Positions 36,694 through 45,098 are shown, counted from the stretch's first letter. The stretch: DNA of 64,000 bases from an uncultured Bacteroides sp. (GCF_947632445.1 NZ_CANRPM010000006.1:1-64000); one strand, 5' to 3'. Notes: generated by a model not told the origin, from the letters alone. Made by a program: numbers and translations.

Positions 36694-37320
36694 TTAATCA
36701 AATAAACTCTGCTGCACGGCACCAGAATCAAGTTCCTTCATTTGTTGCTCTGATGGCATTGGCGCAACATTGTTTTTATCGTAAAAGCCGTTCTCCTCGC
36801 AATAGAAGAACCGGCTCCAGTCAAGTCTATCGTAATACCCTTCCACATATGGATAAAGCGCATTCTGTTCATCACGTATCATATCAGCCTTGGTTTTACC
36901 GGCACGTTTGCCCTGCCATGTATGGCAGTCATACACGTAATCCGGTATTCTGTCAAAGTTTCGTTCACATTCGGCCAAATCAAGCGTTTCACGACAATTC
37001 AAAAGGTTGCAGGCAAACCAGTCTGCATCACGGTTCTTTCGAGCCCGAAGAAGAATTGTAACCGCACGGGCAATGAACAACGGCTGCGGATTCATATCAT
37101 CAGCTTTGCGCAGAGCGACAAGCTCATGCGTTACGCAATCCCAACAATCTTCTGCTGAGATAATCATCAGTCTGTTCCAAAGATGCTTCCGGTATCTCAC
37201 CATTAACTGGCAGGCAGCATAACCGGCATAAGCATCATGTCCTCTACGGATAGCCTTCTGCAATAACGAAAGCATTTCGAACATATTGTGTCCGTTCTGT
37301 GTCAATAATTGTGGTTTCAT
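36694..37320 (-). CDS. RarA/MgsA C-terminal-like helical protein
   Basis: The 208-residue product has a helical domain similar to the C-terminal part of RarA/MgsA (YAGYAACQLMVRYRKHLWNR, then LMIISAEDCWDCVTHEL), without the AAA+ ATPase. The C-terminal half (FDRIPDYVYDCHTWQGKRAG, ending QQSLFD) is not identified. It lies upstream of the terminase genes behind a class II early promoter. Its role is unknown; a replication-fork link is only suggested by similarity. Confidence 0.5.
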   Translation of the reverse strand: MKPQLLTQNGHNMFEMLSLLQKAIRRGHDAYAGYAACQLMVRYRKHLWNRLMIISAEDCWDCVTHELVALRKADDMNPQPLFIARAVTILLRARKNRDADWFACNLLNCRETLDLAECERNFDRIPDYVYDCHTWQGKRAGKTKADMIRDEQNALYPYVEGYYDRLDWSRFFYCEENGFYDKNNVAPMPSEQQMKELDSGAVQQSLFD

Positions 37321-37358
37321 TTTCACCTATTTACTTGTTAAATTTGAGTTATCTTTGG

Positions 37359-37447
37359 ATAGTTAAAGATACAAATAAATAACTGTAGTGCAATGGATTA
37401 TAATCTGTATTTTTTGGGTAAATTCCGATTATAACTAAGATTTAACT
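37359..37447 (-). promoter_or_regulatory. Class II early promoter with upstream GATTTAACT element
   Basis: Minus strand TTG, 19-bp spacer, TATCTTTAACTATCC (-7 box plus 37364-37371). GATTTAACT at 37439-37447 lies 67 bp upstream of the box. It probably drives the RarA-like and terminase genes. Confidence 0.65.
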
Positions 37448-37466
37448 ATCCGAAACTATAGCCAAA

Positions 37467-38588
37467 TCAGAACACAATATCTTTCATTTGAACCACGTTC
37501 CTGCATCCATAAGTAATGAAGTTGTTTGTCGTGTTATATGAATACGCTCCGATATTCCGTATAAGAATCTTATCGCCAATGTTAGCAGGGCCGTTATATT
37601 CACGTATCAGATAATCAATCTCAACACATGAGCATCCGAAAACTACCGCATTCTCTACATGATTGCTATTCTTGCCGTAATGTGCATACGACGGACTCTT
37701 ACAAATACAAGACGCACCAACATCTTCTCGCTTGGTGTCAAGCACGATGAATGTCTTTCCTTGTACTTGCTTCACTCCGATAATAGTAGCCAACAAGTGC
37801 ATGGCATTCGATACGACAGGCGTTCCATCTTCGGTTATGAGTGTTTTTTCTGCATTCGGATATGCCTCGGCCATTTCAAATCCGATAGCTTCGGCATATT
37901 CTTCAAAACTGGGTACATACTCATTGAACTGTTCTTTAAAAGAATCATCCATACGACCAAACATATTTCCTCCGATATCAATGATAGTAGCACCAAGAAC
38001 GTCTGCAAACTTTATCATCATCTTCACCCGTTTCCTAAAATATTCCAGACTACGTGCTTGGCTGATGTGGCAATGTACGGACTTGATTGTGACGAATGGG
38101 AAGTTATCTTTATTCAAAAGGAAATTAAAATCTTCTCCAGAAGTATCAAATCCAAATCTGGATATGATACCATTCCCAATATCAAAGTTCAGTCGTACAC
38201 CAAGCTCTATCCGTCGTTGCTTGGCATTGGTCCAATCAACGAAATTCTTGAACTCATCAATATTCTCGATATTCACAATTCCACCATTCAGAGAAACATT
38301 CAATTTATTGGCAAAATCTGGTATCACCCCATTGTAGATGATATTCTCGTCACGGACACCAAGCTCTTTTGCATAATGATACTCTTTGGGAGATACAACT
38401 TCGGCGTACTCTCCAAGTTTATCTACAGCCAGACAGAAGTCTTTGTGGTAGTTCGTTTTATAACTGTACCCCATGTGATAGTTGGGATAGTATTTATTTA
38501 CCGCTTTTCTAAAATCGGTGATATTGCCTTTAAATGCCTTTATGTCGCATATATAGGCAGGAGTTTGAATTTCTCTAACGTTTAACAT
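37467..38588 (-). CDS. PLP-dependent fold-III decarboxylase-like enzyme
   Basis: The 373-residue protein belongs to the Orn/Lys/DAP/Arg decarboxylase (alanine-racemase-fold) superfamily. The PLP lysine is in GYSYKTNYHKDF (about residue 49); CHISQA and FGCSCVEIDYLIREY follow family positions. The final strand GDKILIRNIGAYSYNTT matches the C-terminal beta domain. Substrate unknown. It overlaps the glycosyltransferase gene by 14 bases as the last gene of the cassette. Decarboxylation of an amino acid or sugar-amino acid is the family expectation. Confidence 0.85.
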   Translation of the reverse strand: MLNVREIQTPAYICDIKAFKGNITDFRKAVNKYYPNYHMGYSYKTNYHKDFCLAVDKLGEYAEVVSPKEYHYAKELGVRDENIIYNGVIPDFANKLNVSLNGGIVNIENIDEFKNFVDWTNAKQRRIELGVRLNFDIGNGIISRFGFDTSGEDFNFLLNKDNFPFVTIKSVHCHISQARSLEYFRKRVKMMIKFADVLGATIIDIGGNMFGRMDDSFKEQFNEYVPSFEEYAEAIGFEMAEAYPNAEKTLITEDGTPVVSNAMHLLATIIGVKQVQGKTFIVLDTKREDVGASCICKSPSYAHYGKNSNHVENAVVFGCSCVEIDYLIREYNGPANIGDKILIRNIGAYSYNTTNNFITYGCRNVVQMKDIVF

Positions 38589-39321
38589 TTATCTTAGCTT
38601 GGTTTTTCTTAAAATCATAATCAAAATATTTTCCCCACTTATTTTTCATTGCAAGCCTGAACTGGAAGTTCACTTTAGAATCGACGGTTGTCCCTCCACT
38701 ATTTACATCCTTTACGCTCATTGAGTGGAAATATCGAGGTTGCAATATGATACGGTTCATCAGCAATTCCTGCATCATCATATCAATATCAGACGTAGCA
38801 AAATCTTTTGGGTCAAATTTCGCCTTGAAAGCCTTCTTGTTAATCCATCTAATACCACCGGGCATCCCTTTGAAACAGAACTCTTGTGTGTAGTTGTAAA
38901 GTGCAAATTGAGGGTTATCACATGCAAATCCCAGGTTCAGATCCACAAGAAGCTGGGCGATGCGTTCAATTTCAGATGTGGCAATTTCTCGATAATTCTT
39001 AAATTGGGTCTTAATGTTTGTTGTGTCATCAAGCCTATACGTGAAGTTCTTTATATCATCGTCGGCAATAAAAATCACATCTTCCGGAGTGTTTTCGATA
39101 ATCCAATACAGCGTTGTCATAAAACTCCATACAATGGTACCGTCTTTCAGCGTGGCCCCTTGTGGGATGACAAGAAGTTCTTTTACTCCGGCGTTCCTAT
39201 ACGCTTCCTCTTCCTTCCATCGCACAACATAAGTACAATACTCAAGCAAATCTTGCGTAAGTATTCTGTCAGGTCGCTGGTAGGACATGCAGTAGATGTT
39301 AAATGAAATATCTTGTTTCAA
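38575..39321 (-). CDS. GT-A glycosyltransferase (TET-associated-type)
   Basis: The 248-residue protein has an N-terminal strand IYCMSYQRP, an EEEAYRNAGVKELLVIPQGA region and the metal-binding DDD of IFIADDDIKNF (about residues 89-100), as in GT-A folds. This spacing resembles the TET-associated phage glycosyltransferases proposed to modify DNA bases. It starts at TTG 39321 inside the ATP-grasp gene (23-base overlap); a later ATG would cut the first strand. The sugar donor may come from the mutase at the cassette start. DNA as acceptor is inference. Confidence 0.7.
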   Translation of the reverse strand: MKQDISFNIYCMSYQRPDRILTQDLLEYCTYVVRWKEEEAYRNAGVKELLVIPQGATLKDGTIVWSFMTTLYWIIENTPEDVIFIADDDIKNFTYRLDDTTNIKTQFKNYREIATSEIERIAQLLVDLNLGFACDNPQFALYNYTQEFCFKGMPGGIRWINKKAFKAKFDPKDFATSDIDMMMQELLMNRIILQPRYFHSMSVKDVNSGGTTVDSKVNFQFRLAMKNKWGKYFDYDFKKNQAKINVKR

Positions 39322-40324
39322 AATACTTCTTCATTTTAAATCCGACATTGATTTCCTTCTGGTCATTCTCATAGTCATATCCAAGTAACTGCTTACACCG
39401 TAGATAAAACATGTTACAACCGGCATTGCTTACAAAGTTGAGAGAAGCATTCACCCGTGGATTGATTTCAAGCAAGGTGACCTTTCCATCATCTCCAAGA
39501 ATGAAGTCGAAGCATGCGTTACCGTCAATGCCAAGTTTCTCGCAGATCGTTTTTGCAATATCATAGGCCTGTTCGTTAGGCATAATTTCGGCATACATCA
39601 TAGATCCAAATTCAAGAACATATCCGACATATCCACAGATATGGGTGACACGTCCTTTGTCGGCCAATACGCTTACGGAATAATCAAGGCCATTCTTGTA
39701 TTCCTGAACAATGACATCATGGTCTTTTTTATCTACAATCTGGCAAAGCTGCCCAAATGATATATAGTGCTTTTTTCCAAAACGATGAAAAAGATTCACA
39801 TCTAAACTTTTCTCATCGTCAATAACAGCAAAGCCACGACCGCCACACATATTTGCAACCTTGCAGCACATTTTATTATCAACAGTTCTTCGGAATCTGT
39901 ATAGTTGACTTTGATACTTTGCAATTATCTGTTTGGGCATATACTTCCCAAACATCTTATGAAGCGCAATCTTGTCATTAGCAATCTTCATAGAGTCAGG
40001 AGAAGTCACAGATATGTGGATCCCATATTTTTCAAACTCATCCTTGTGGTCAGCCATAGCATCCAAGTCTATTGATGTGGTAGGAAACACAACATCAATA
40101 CTCAACTTCTTACACAATTCAAGCAGTGTTGGAAAGTAACTTTCATCAGAAACTTTCGGAACGACAAAAGCCCCATCACATTCTCCTTCTTTTGGCAAAT
40201 CCCATTCAACAGAGTTCACACAATACACATTGACATGTGCTCCATCGTAATTGTTCTTCAGGCAGTCTATCATGTTTTTTACATGGATATTACTGCACGT
40301 AATAAGTACGTTAATAGGCATCAT
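39299..40324 (-). CDS. ATP-grasp ligase
   Basis: The 341-residue protein has the three-domain ATP-grasp layout: an N-terminal Rossmann part (VLITCSNIHVKNMIDCL), ATP-binding FRRTVDNKMCCKVANMCGGR with the Gly loop, and the metal site FDFILGDDGKVTLLEINPR. The NPR motif is typical of carboxylate-amine ligases and carbamoyl-phosphate-synthase relatives. It could join a carboxylate to an amine during modification. Two-base gap to the upstream ParB-like gene. Confidence 0.85.
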   Translation of the reverse strand: MMPINVLITCSNIHVKNMIDCLKNNYDGAHVNVYCVNSVEWDLPKEGECDGAFVVPKVSDESYFPTLLELCKKLSIDVVFPTTSIDLDAMADHKDEFEKYGIHISVTSPDSMKIANDKIALHKMFGKYMPKQIIAKYQSQLYRFRRTVDNKMCCKVANMCGGRGFAVIDDEKSLDVNLFHRFGKKHYISFGQLCQIVDKKDHDVIVQEYKNGLDYSVSVLADKGRVTHICGYVGYVLEFGSMMYAEIMPNEQAYDIAKTICEKLGIDGNACFDFILGDDGKVTLLEINPRVNASLNFVSNAGCNMFYLRCKQLLGYDYENDQKEINVGFKMKKYFETRYFI

Positions 40325-40326
40325 AT

Positions 40327-40929
40327 CTATTTTTCTTTTACAATTTTAGCTTTCATTTCATCGTACCAGATAGCACGAGCTTTTATCTTTCGTTCACCGT
40401 TCTTTGTTTTGGCAACAATCACTTTCTTGTCATCAATACCAAGTACTCTTGTGAGATTAAGGTAATCTATTTCGTTGCGGCAAACAATCATCACATAATC
40501 ATACTTTTCGTATCTGATAAGTTCCATTTCCTTAATCTTCACATCAGTTGCAGGGTCAATCTGTGGAAGTTCAAACCCAAGGTTGAGGTTCAGTTCTGCT
40601 GTCCAATCTGCAAGCATATCAACATCCCATTCGCCAGAATGCGTGTTTGCCTTTATGTTTATAGCTTTAAGTTCAGTCTGGGTATATCCTATCAGTCTCT
40701 TGCAAAGCACGGTAGCATTTTCTCCCTTGCTTGCTTTTAGGGCATCAACACGCTGGTGCCCAGAGATGATATTATTGTGTTCATCGACAACAATTATACC
40801 GAAATCACCAAACTGTTCCAGCGACTCCTGTAGCTCCTTTGCCTTCTTTTTGGTAATCTTCCTTGGATTGCCAATATCATCTTTCAATTCAGAAAGAGGT
40901 ATTTCGATTACTTCAATACTTTTTCCCAT
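40327..40929 (-). CDS. ParB/Srx-like domain protein
   Basis: Residues 1-95 match ParB N-terminal/sulfiredoxin-like domains: EIPLSELKDDIGNPRKITKK, then IISGHQRVDALKASKG with the GHQR core. The C-terminal half is unassigned (IRYEKYDYVMIVCRNEIDYL). ParB-like proteins near phage terminases occur in DNA modification and nuclease contexts. It overlaps the upstream GNAT gene by 22 bases. DNA- or nucleotide-binding is expected. Confidence 0.8.
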   Translation of the reverse strand: MGKSIEVIEIPLSELKDDIGNPRKITKKKAKELQESLEQFGDFGIIVVDEHNNIISGHQRVDALKASKGENATVLCKRLIGYTQTELKAINIKANTHSGEWDVDMLADWTAELNLNLGFELPQIDPATDVKIKEMELIRYEKYDYVMIVCRNEIDYLNLTRVLGIDDKKVIVAKTKNGERKIKARAIWYDEMKAKIVKEK

Positions 40930-41402
40930 CCTGTTTTTGTCATTTCAAGTCGTTCAACTTCAGGTTTTATAAAACTGCTACCGACACGCACAAAATGCTT
41001 GTTGATGGCATTTCGATATGAAGCAACATTTCTTGGATTGATGTAGATATACACCAAGTCAAGTCTTAGACACTCATACGCATACCGTAAAGCAAGAAGC
41101 GTTGCCTTACTCGTGATGCCGAGTCCAAATAAATCTTGTCGCATGATGCAATAACTTAATTCAGCGGCTCCGTATGCAACGTTCTTCAACGCTACATATC
41201 CAGCAAATTCATTGTCGGCCAGAATAGCAAACATTGGATTTTTAGGATCAATGGCTGCATTCTTAAGATATTCTGTTTCACTTTCCAGTGTTGCAGGTAC
41301 CGGGGCATCGCTTTCCATATATTCCCAAAGGTCTGGATTATTACGAAGGTGCCAACTAAACTTTGCGAAATGTCCGTCTATAGGCGTAATCTCTACATTC
41401 AT
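40908..41402 (-). CDS. GNAT acetyltransferase
   Basis: The 164-residue product is RimJ/RimL-like (LSYCIMRQDLFGLGITSKAT, with the QxxxGxG/A-like CoA loop, and NPRNVASYRNAINKHFVRVG). It acetylates an amine; the substrate here may be a cassette product. It overlaps the mutase gene by 4 bases and the ParB-like gene by 22. Confidence 0.8.
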   Translation of the reverse strand: MNVEITPIDGHFAKFSWHLRNNPDLWEYMESDAPVPATLESETEYLKNAAIDPKNPMFAILADNEFAGYVALKNVAYGAAELSYCIMRQDLFGLGITSKATLLALRYAYECLRLDLVYIYINPRNVASYRNAINKHFVRVGSSFIKPEVERLEMTKTGWEKVLK

Positions 41403-42481
41403 ACAAATTTTTCAATTATATCGTTCATACTATAATACTTGTATTCTGCCAACCGTCCACCAAAAATGACATTTGGTTCTTTATCGGCAAGCTCTTTATA
41501 TCTGGAGTATTTCGACAGGTTTTCTTCTGTTGGTATTGGATAGGATGGGGGTATTTCGTCGTTGTAATCGCATGGAATTTCTATTGAAACGACAGTCCCT
41601 TTGCAGTTTGTTTTGAGGAAATGCTTATGCTCAATGACCCTCGTCCACGGAGTAGAAGCATCAGTATAGTTTACGACCGCATTGCCTTGATAATTATCTG
41701 TTTCCGGCAAAAAGCATTCATTGAATTTTACGGAACGATAATCCAACTTACCAAAACGATAATTGTAGAATCTGTCTATCTGACCGGTATATACCATTTC
41801 TCTTGCAAGTGATTTATAGAAATCAATCCGTTCAAAGAAATCGGCATTTAAAGAAATATCGCTACCTGACAGAAGTTTTGTAATAAACTCGGTATAACCG
41901 CATTCAGGTATGCCTTGATATCTTTCGTTGAAATAATTGTTGTCAAACGTGTAACGTATAGGAATACGTTTCATAATAGATGCAGGAAGTTCTTTGCATT
42001 TCTTGCTCCATTGCTTTTCTGTATACTCCTTGATGAACATATCATATATCATCTTACCGACAGTGGAAAGGCAATATTCTTCCAGATTTTTTGGATGACT
42101 AAAACAAACCTTGTCCTTTTCTATGGCTTCCATAGCATCTATGGGAGTGGCGGCCCCAAAAATCTGGTTGAACGTATTCATATTGAACGGCAGGTTATAG
42201 ACATTCCCATGATAATTGGCGAGAGGAGAATTTACGAACTGGACAAATTCACAGATGCCATTCACGAAATCCCAGACTTTTCTCGAATTTGTTCTGAATA
42301 TATGGGCACCGAACTTATGTACTTCAATGCCATGTATGTTTTCAGTATAACAATAACCACCTACGTGGCTACTCTTATCTATAACAAGACATTTTTTGCC
42401 ATGTTTAGTTGCAATATATGCAAACATAGATCCATATAATCCGGCTCCAACTATGAGATAGTCATACTTAGGTGTTGTCAT
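41399..42481 (-). CDS. glf: UDP-galactopyranose mutase
   Basis: The 360-residue protein matches UDP-galactopyranose mutase, which makes UDP-galactofuranose. It starts with the FAD-binding DYLIVGAGLYGSMFAY, then VIDKSSHVGGYC and the family motifs KFGAHIFRTN and KEYTEKQWSKKC. It ends with AEYKYYSMNDIIEKFV. Length is normal. It is the first gene of the cassette behind a late-type promoter. UDP-galactofuranose or an arabinofuranose analogue could feed the glycosyltransferase downstream. Confidence 0.9.
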   Translation of the reverse strand: MTTPKYDYLIVGAGLYGSMFAYIATKHGKKCLVIDKSSHVGGYCYTENIHGIEVHKFGAHIFRTNSRKVWDFVNGICEFVQFVNSPLANYHGNVYNLPFNMNTFNQIFGAATPIDAMEAIEKDKVCFSHPKNLEEYCLSTVGKMIYDMFIKEYTEKQWSKKCKELPASIMKRIPIRYTFDNNYFNERYQGIPECGYTEFITKLLSGSDISLNADFFERIDFYKSLAREMVYTGQIDRFYNYRFGKLDYRSVKFNECFLPETDNYQGNAVVNYTDASTPWTRVIEHKHFLKTNCKGTVVSIEIPCDYNDEIPPSYPIPTEENLSKYSRYKELADKEPNVIFGGRLAEYKYYSMNDIIEKFV

Positions 42482-42529
42482 ACTGCTTTCGGTTATGTAT
42501 CACTTCATACATTATTTGTGCTAATTCCA

Positions 42530-42547
42530 GCGTAGAATACTCTACGC
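42530..42547. other. Hairpin in the leader of the mutase operon (first)
   Basis: GCGTAGA (42530-42536) pairs with TCTACGC (42541-42547) around ATAC. A second hairpin follows at 42582-42601. No T run on either strand. Confidence 0.5.
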
Positions 42548-42581
42548 CGTAAAGCACTTACTCAATCAATGGCAATTACTA

Positions 42582-42601
42582 AATTGGGAGACAACCCAAT
42601 T
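42582..42601. other. Hairpin in the leader of the mutase operon (second)
   Basis: AATTGGG (42582-42588) pairs with CCCAATT (42595-42601) around AGACAA. It lies between the -7 box and the mutase ATG, so it would be in the mRNA leader. Confidence 0.5.
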
Positions 42602-42617
42602 CCATCCATTTTTGCCG

Positions 42618-42650
42618 TAAAATTACTATAAAATGACTGAAAAACAAACA
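42618..42650 (-). promoter_or_regulatory. Late-type promoter of the enzyme cassette
   Basis: Minus-strand TTTG (42645-42648), 19-bp spacer, TAATTTTA (42618-42625), with CTGAAAAACAAAC at 42637-42649 as in the capsid and tail-tip promoters. Confidence 0.6.
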
Positions 42651-42717
42651 TTATTGAATAAAAAATCAATATTCAATGTATATTTCGAGTAATTGTGTAT
42701 AATACGGATTTTATACA

Positions 42718-43701
42718 TCATCTATTTGCCCAATATGTTTTAAACCCTAATTTACTGGTTCCCCATCTTTTTAAATAGGAGTTCAATCGTTTCTCAAACC
42801 TTTCTTTTCCGAACATGATTCCGTCAATAATCCTTTTACGTGTATCATCATTAACAGGTTCGCCATCATGGTAATCAATATAGGCTCTATTTCGTTCAAA
42901 CGATACAAATCCTTTATTGGCTCTTTTGACCTCATTCTCAAAACTGTTGATGTTACGGCTCAAGAAATAGTTCTTCTTGCTTTCTTCATTTGCAACAACT
43001 TGTAGGTAATATTCGTAGTCCGGGCCTTCATCTTCAAACCAAAAGCTATTTTCTATTCTCGGTTTTTCAATCAGGTAATAAAACGGATTGCCATCCTTTT
43101 CTATTTTCACAGCGCCTTCATACTCTTTGGAGTAATATCCGCAGTCATTGATAAGTTTACAATATTCAGCAAGTGCATTCTTGTATTCATTCGTTTTAAT
43201 ATCTATTTCAGATTTCGAAATTGAATGTTCGGCACACCCATTAATTAGCTTACGTACTTCCTCTTCAGATTTCTTGCTGAATATCCATCCGGCACCATCT
43301 CTTAGTCGGGGATTAAACCTTCCACCCAGTGCTTTCAACTTATCTTTAATGGATTTTGTATTTCCGTACACGGCTATGGCTTTTTCTGAATAATCGACGA
43401 TACGAATATCATTCACGGATGCAGATATTTCTTTAAGGCTTTCTTTATATGCAGTTATCACATCCTCAAAGTCTTGTCTGCTGAATGCTTCCGGAAAGCT
43501 AATGCCGTCAGGCATGTATTTTGTGTCTTGACACATAAATTCTGGATCTAACTCGTCCTTATGTAACTCGTGGCAAGCTGACAGGAAATCATCATAACTT
43601 GCATACTTTGTTAAATCCATCCAGGCTCCATATAATGAACCGTTGTTGTACTTTGCATACGTTCCGATGTATGCACCGGGCGTTTTACTTGTTGTCTCCA
43701 T
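42718..43701 (-). CDS. ArdA-like antirestriction protein with C-terminal extension
   Basis: Residues about 8-85 match the ArdA antirestriction N-terminal domain: GAYIGTYAKYNNGSLYGAWM, LTKYASYDDFLSACHELHKD and the conserved DPEFMCQD. ArdA mimics DNA and blocks type I restriction enzymes. The remainder carries KLKALGGRFNPRLRDGAGWI, a segment common in phage and plasmid multidomain proteins, and an unknown end. Adjacent to the enzyme cassette, which supports an anti-restriction island. Confidence 0.65.
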   Translation of the reverse strand: METTSKTPGAYIGTYAKYNNGSLYGAWMDLTKYASYDDFLSACHELHKDELDPEFMCQDTKYMPDGISFPEAFSRQDFEDVITAYKESLKEISASVNDIRIVDYSEKAIAVYGNTKSIKDKLKALGGRFNPRLRDGAGWIFSKKSEEEVRKLINGCAEHSISKSEIDIKTNEYKNALAEYCKLINDCGYYSKEYEGAVKIEKDGNPFYYLIEKPRIENSFWFEDEGPDYEYYLQVVANEESKKNYFLSRNINSFENEVKRANKGFVSFERNRAYIDYHDGEPVNDDTRKRIIDGIMFGKERFEKRLNSYLKRWGTSKLGFKTYWANR

Positions 43702-43710
43702 TGCTATATT

Positions 43711-44178
43711 TTAAAGTGATTCCAAAATTTTCATATTGTTTTTATCTTGGCTAATTATAAACCTGTAAACCCAAGCTGCATCTGAAAACTCATTTCTGTA
43801 TTTCAAACCGAGTTCTTGCAGTTTAACGGCAACTTCGTTTGCTGCCATTTTGTACCCACCTAAAGTGTGAACTCCAATCCCATACGAAGCAGGATAAATA
43901 GAGATCGAATATTCAAACGCTTCTCGGAGATATTGCGACAAATTCTTATAACTTGATTCTTTGTCAATCTTAGAAAGCACCCATTCAACCGTAACTTCTT
44001 TCTCTTTTGGAGTCTTCACATCTTTAATTTTGAGATCATCATTTGTCTCGAGTACAACAACTAAATTTTCAGCTTGTCTGTAAGACAATCCTTTATTCGT
44101 TGTCTTATATCCTTTACGTCCCCAAACATTATAACCAAGTTCTTCCAATTTCTTAATTGTTTCTTTACTAATATTCAT
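43711..44178 (-). CDS. Hypothetical early phage protein
   Basis: The 155-residue product is not recognised. It begins with a helical segment (SKETIKKLEELGYNVWGRKG) that may bind DNA or peptide, and ends in basic/aromatic stretches (YRNEFSDAAWVYRFIIS). It lies 9 bases upstream of the ArdA-like gene and is driven by a class II promoter. Confidence 0.5.
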   Translation of the reverse strand: MNISKETIKKLEELGYNVWGRKGYKTTNKGLSYRQAENLVVVLETNDDLKIKDVKTPKEKEVTVEWVLSKIDKESSYKNLSQYLREAFEYSISIYPASYGIGVHTLGGYKMAANEVAVKLQELGLKYRNEFSDAAWVYRFIISQDKNNMKILESL

Positions 44179-44220
44179 TACTCTTTATTATTACTTGTTA
44201 TTAATTGGCGTTATTTTGGA

Positions 44221-44312
44221 TATGTAAAGATAGCGATAATTTATTGATATCCAATAAATTAAACGCTTTATTTTCGGCATAAAATACAGAAAGACAAAGA
44301 TTTAACTTTTAC
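44221..44312 (-). promoter_or_regulatory. Class II early promoter with upstream GATTTAACT element
   Basis: Minus-strand TTG, 19-bp spacer, TATCTTTACATA (-7 box plus 44225-44232). GATTTAACT at 44299-44307 is 66 bp upstream of the box, the same distance as in front of the RadC-like gene. Confidence 0.75.
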
Positions 44313-44323
44313 TTACAGATACA

Positions 44324-44356
44324 AAAAAGGCAGAATAGAATTCTCCATCCTGCCTT
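44324..44356 (-). terminator. Terminator after the HigBA operon
   Basis: AAGGCAG (44327-44333) pairs with CTGCCTT (44350-44356); on the minus strand the stem is followed by TTTTTT. Confidence 0.7.
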
Positions 44357-44388
44357 AATACAACAAATATTCTATGAATATAAGAGTA

Positions 44389-44700
44389 CTAAACAAATGT
44401 AGGCGTAAACTCAATACCCAGCGCACGTGCGATACGGAAGAAACTCGACAGCTGTATGTCCGCTTCTCCCTTTTCCACACGGGCGATATAGCTCTGTTCC
44501 TTACCGATTTTCTGCGCCAGTTGTTTTTGGGTTAACTTTAGCTCCTTACGGCGTTCACGAAGTATATCACCATAATACCATGCCATTGCCTTCTCATTAA
44601 ATTTTGCACGGGTAGCTGTGCCATTCTCCCCATACTTTTCATCAAGTTGCCGGTTGGTTGTTTTGAGCTTGGCTAATTTCTTCTCATCTAACTGTATCAT
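44389..44700 (-). CDS. HigA-like antitoxin
   Basis: The 103-residue product has an XRE HTH (LTQKQLAQKIGKEQSYIARV, about residues 60-79) and an N-terminal KLAKLKTTNRQLDEKYGE region like HigA antitoxins. Overlaps the toxin stop by 4 bases. Intact counterpart of the broken module at 32.9 kb. It probably represses its own promoter. Confidence 0.85.
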   Translation of the reverse strand: MIQLDEKKLAKLKTTNRQLDEKYGENGTATRAKFNEKAMAWYYGDILRERRKELKLTQKQLAQKIGKEQSYIARVEKGEADIQLSSFFRIARALGIEFTPTFV

Positions 44701-45062
44701 AATTCTAAATCTTTTAAAATTCGTATTGCTTTGGCTATTTGCTTGTTATAGTCCTTTGTGGATTTCTTTAAGAATCCGTTAAGCAGAATTATTTTTGTGG
44801 ACAAAATGACATTACTGTTGTCAATTGCAAATAACACTGTTCTGTACTCATTAGAACCAACTGATACACGCATTTCATACAAGTCTGTCCCTTCCAAATG
44901 CTTTACATATTTTACAGGCAAGGCATATACAGTTTGTACAAGCTCGAATGTGTACTCAAATTTGTCCTTCACCCTTGCATTCAGACCATTGTAGAACTCT
45001 TCAAATTCTTTAGTCTTGTAGATGGTTCTTATATCAGTGGTTTTGCTTTCTATTGATTCCAT
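44697..45062 (-). CDS. HigB/RelE-like toxin
   Basis: The 121-residue product matches HigB/RelE (gp49-type) toxins: YKTKEFEEFYNGLNARVKDK, SNEYRTVLFAIDNSN and ILLNGFLKKSTKDYNKQIAK. Such toxins cut mRNA on ribosomes. The -7 box ends only 4 bases before the ATG, so the mRNA may be leaderless; no later ATG is convincing. Confidence 0.85.
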   Translation of the reverse strand: MESIESKTTDIRTIYKTKEFEEFYNGLNARVKDKFEYTFELVQTVYALPVKYVKHLEGTDLYEMRVSVGSNEYRTVLFAIDNSNVILSTKIILLNGFLKKSTKDYNKQIAKAIRILKDLEL

Positions 45063-45066
45063 GATG

Positions 45067-45098
45067 CAAATATAACTAATTAGTTATAATATAACAAA
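45067..45098 (-). promoter_or_regulatory. Palindromic operator-promoter of HigBA
   Basis: Minus-strand TTTG (45095-45098) and TATATTTG (45067-45074), 20-bp spacer, in which a perfect 18-bp palindrome (half-site TATAACTAA, 45071-45088) lies. Same layout as the DUF4160 operon promoter. Confidence 0.8.
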
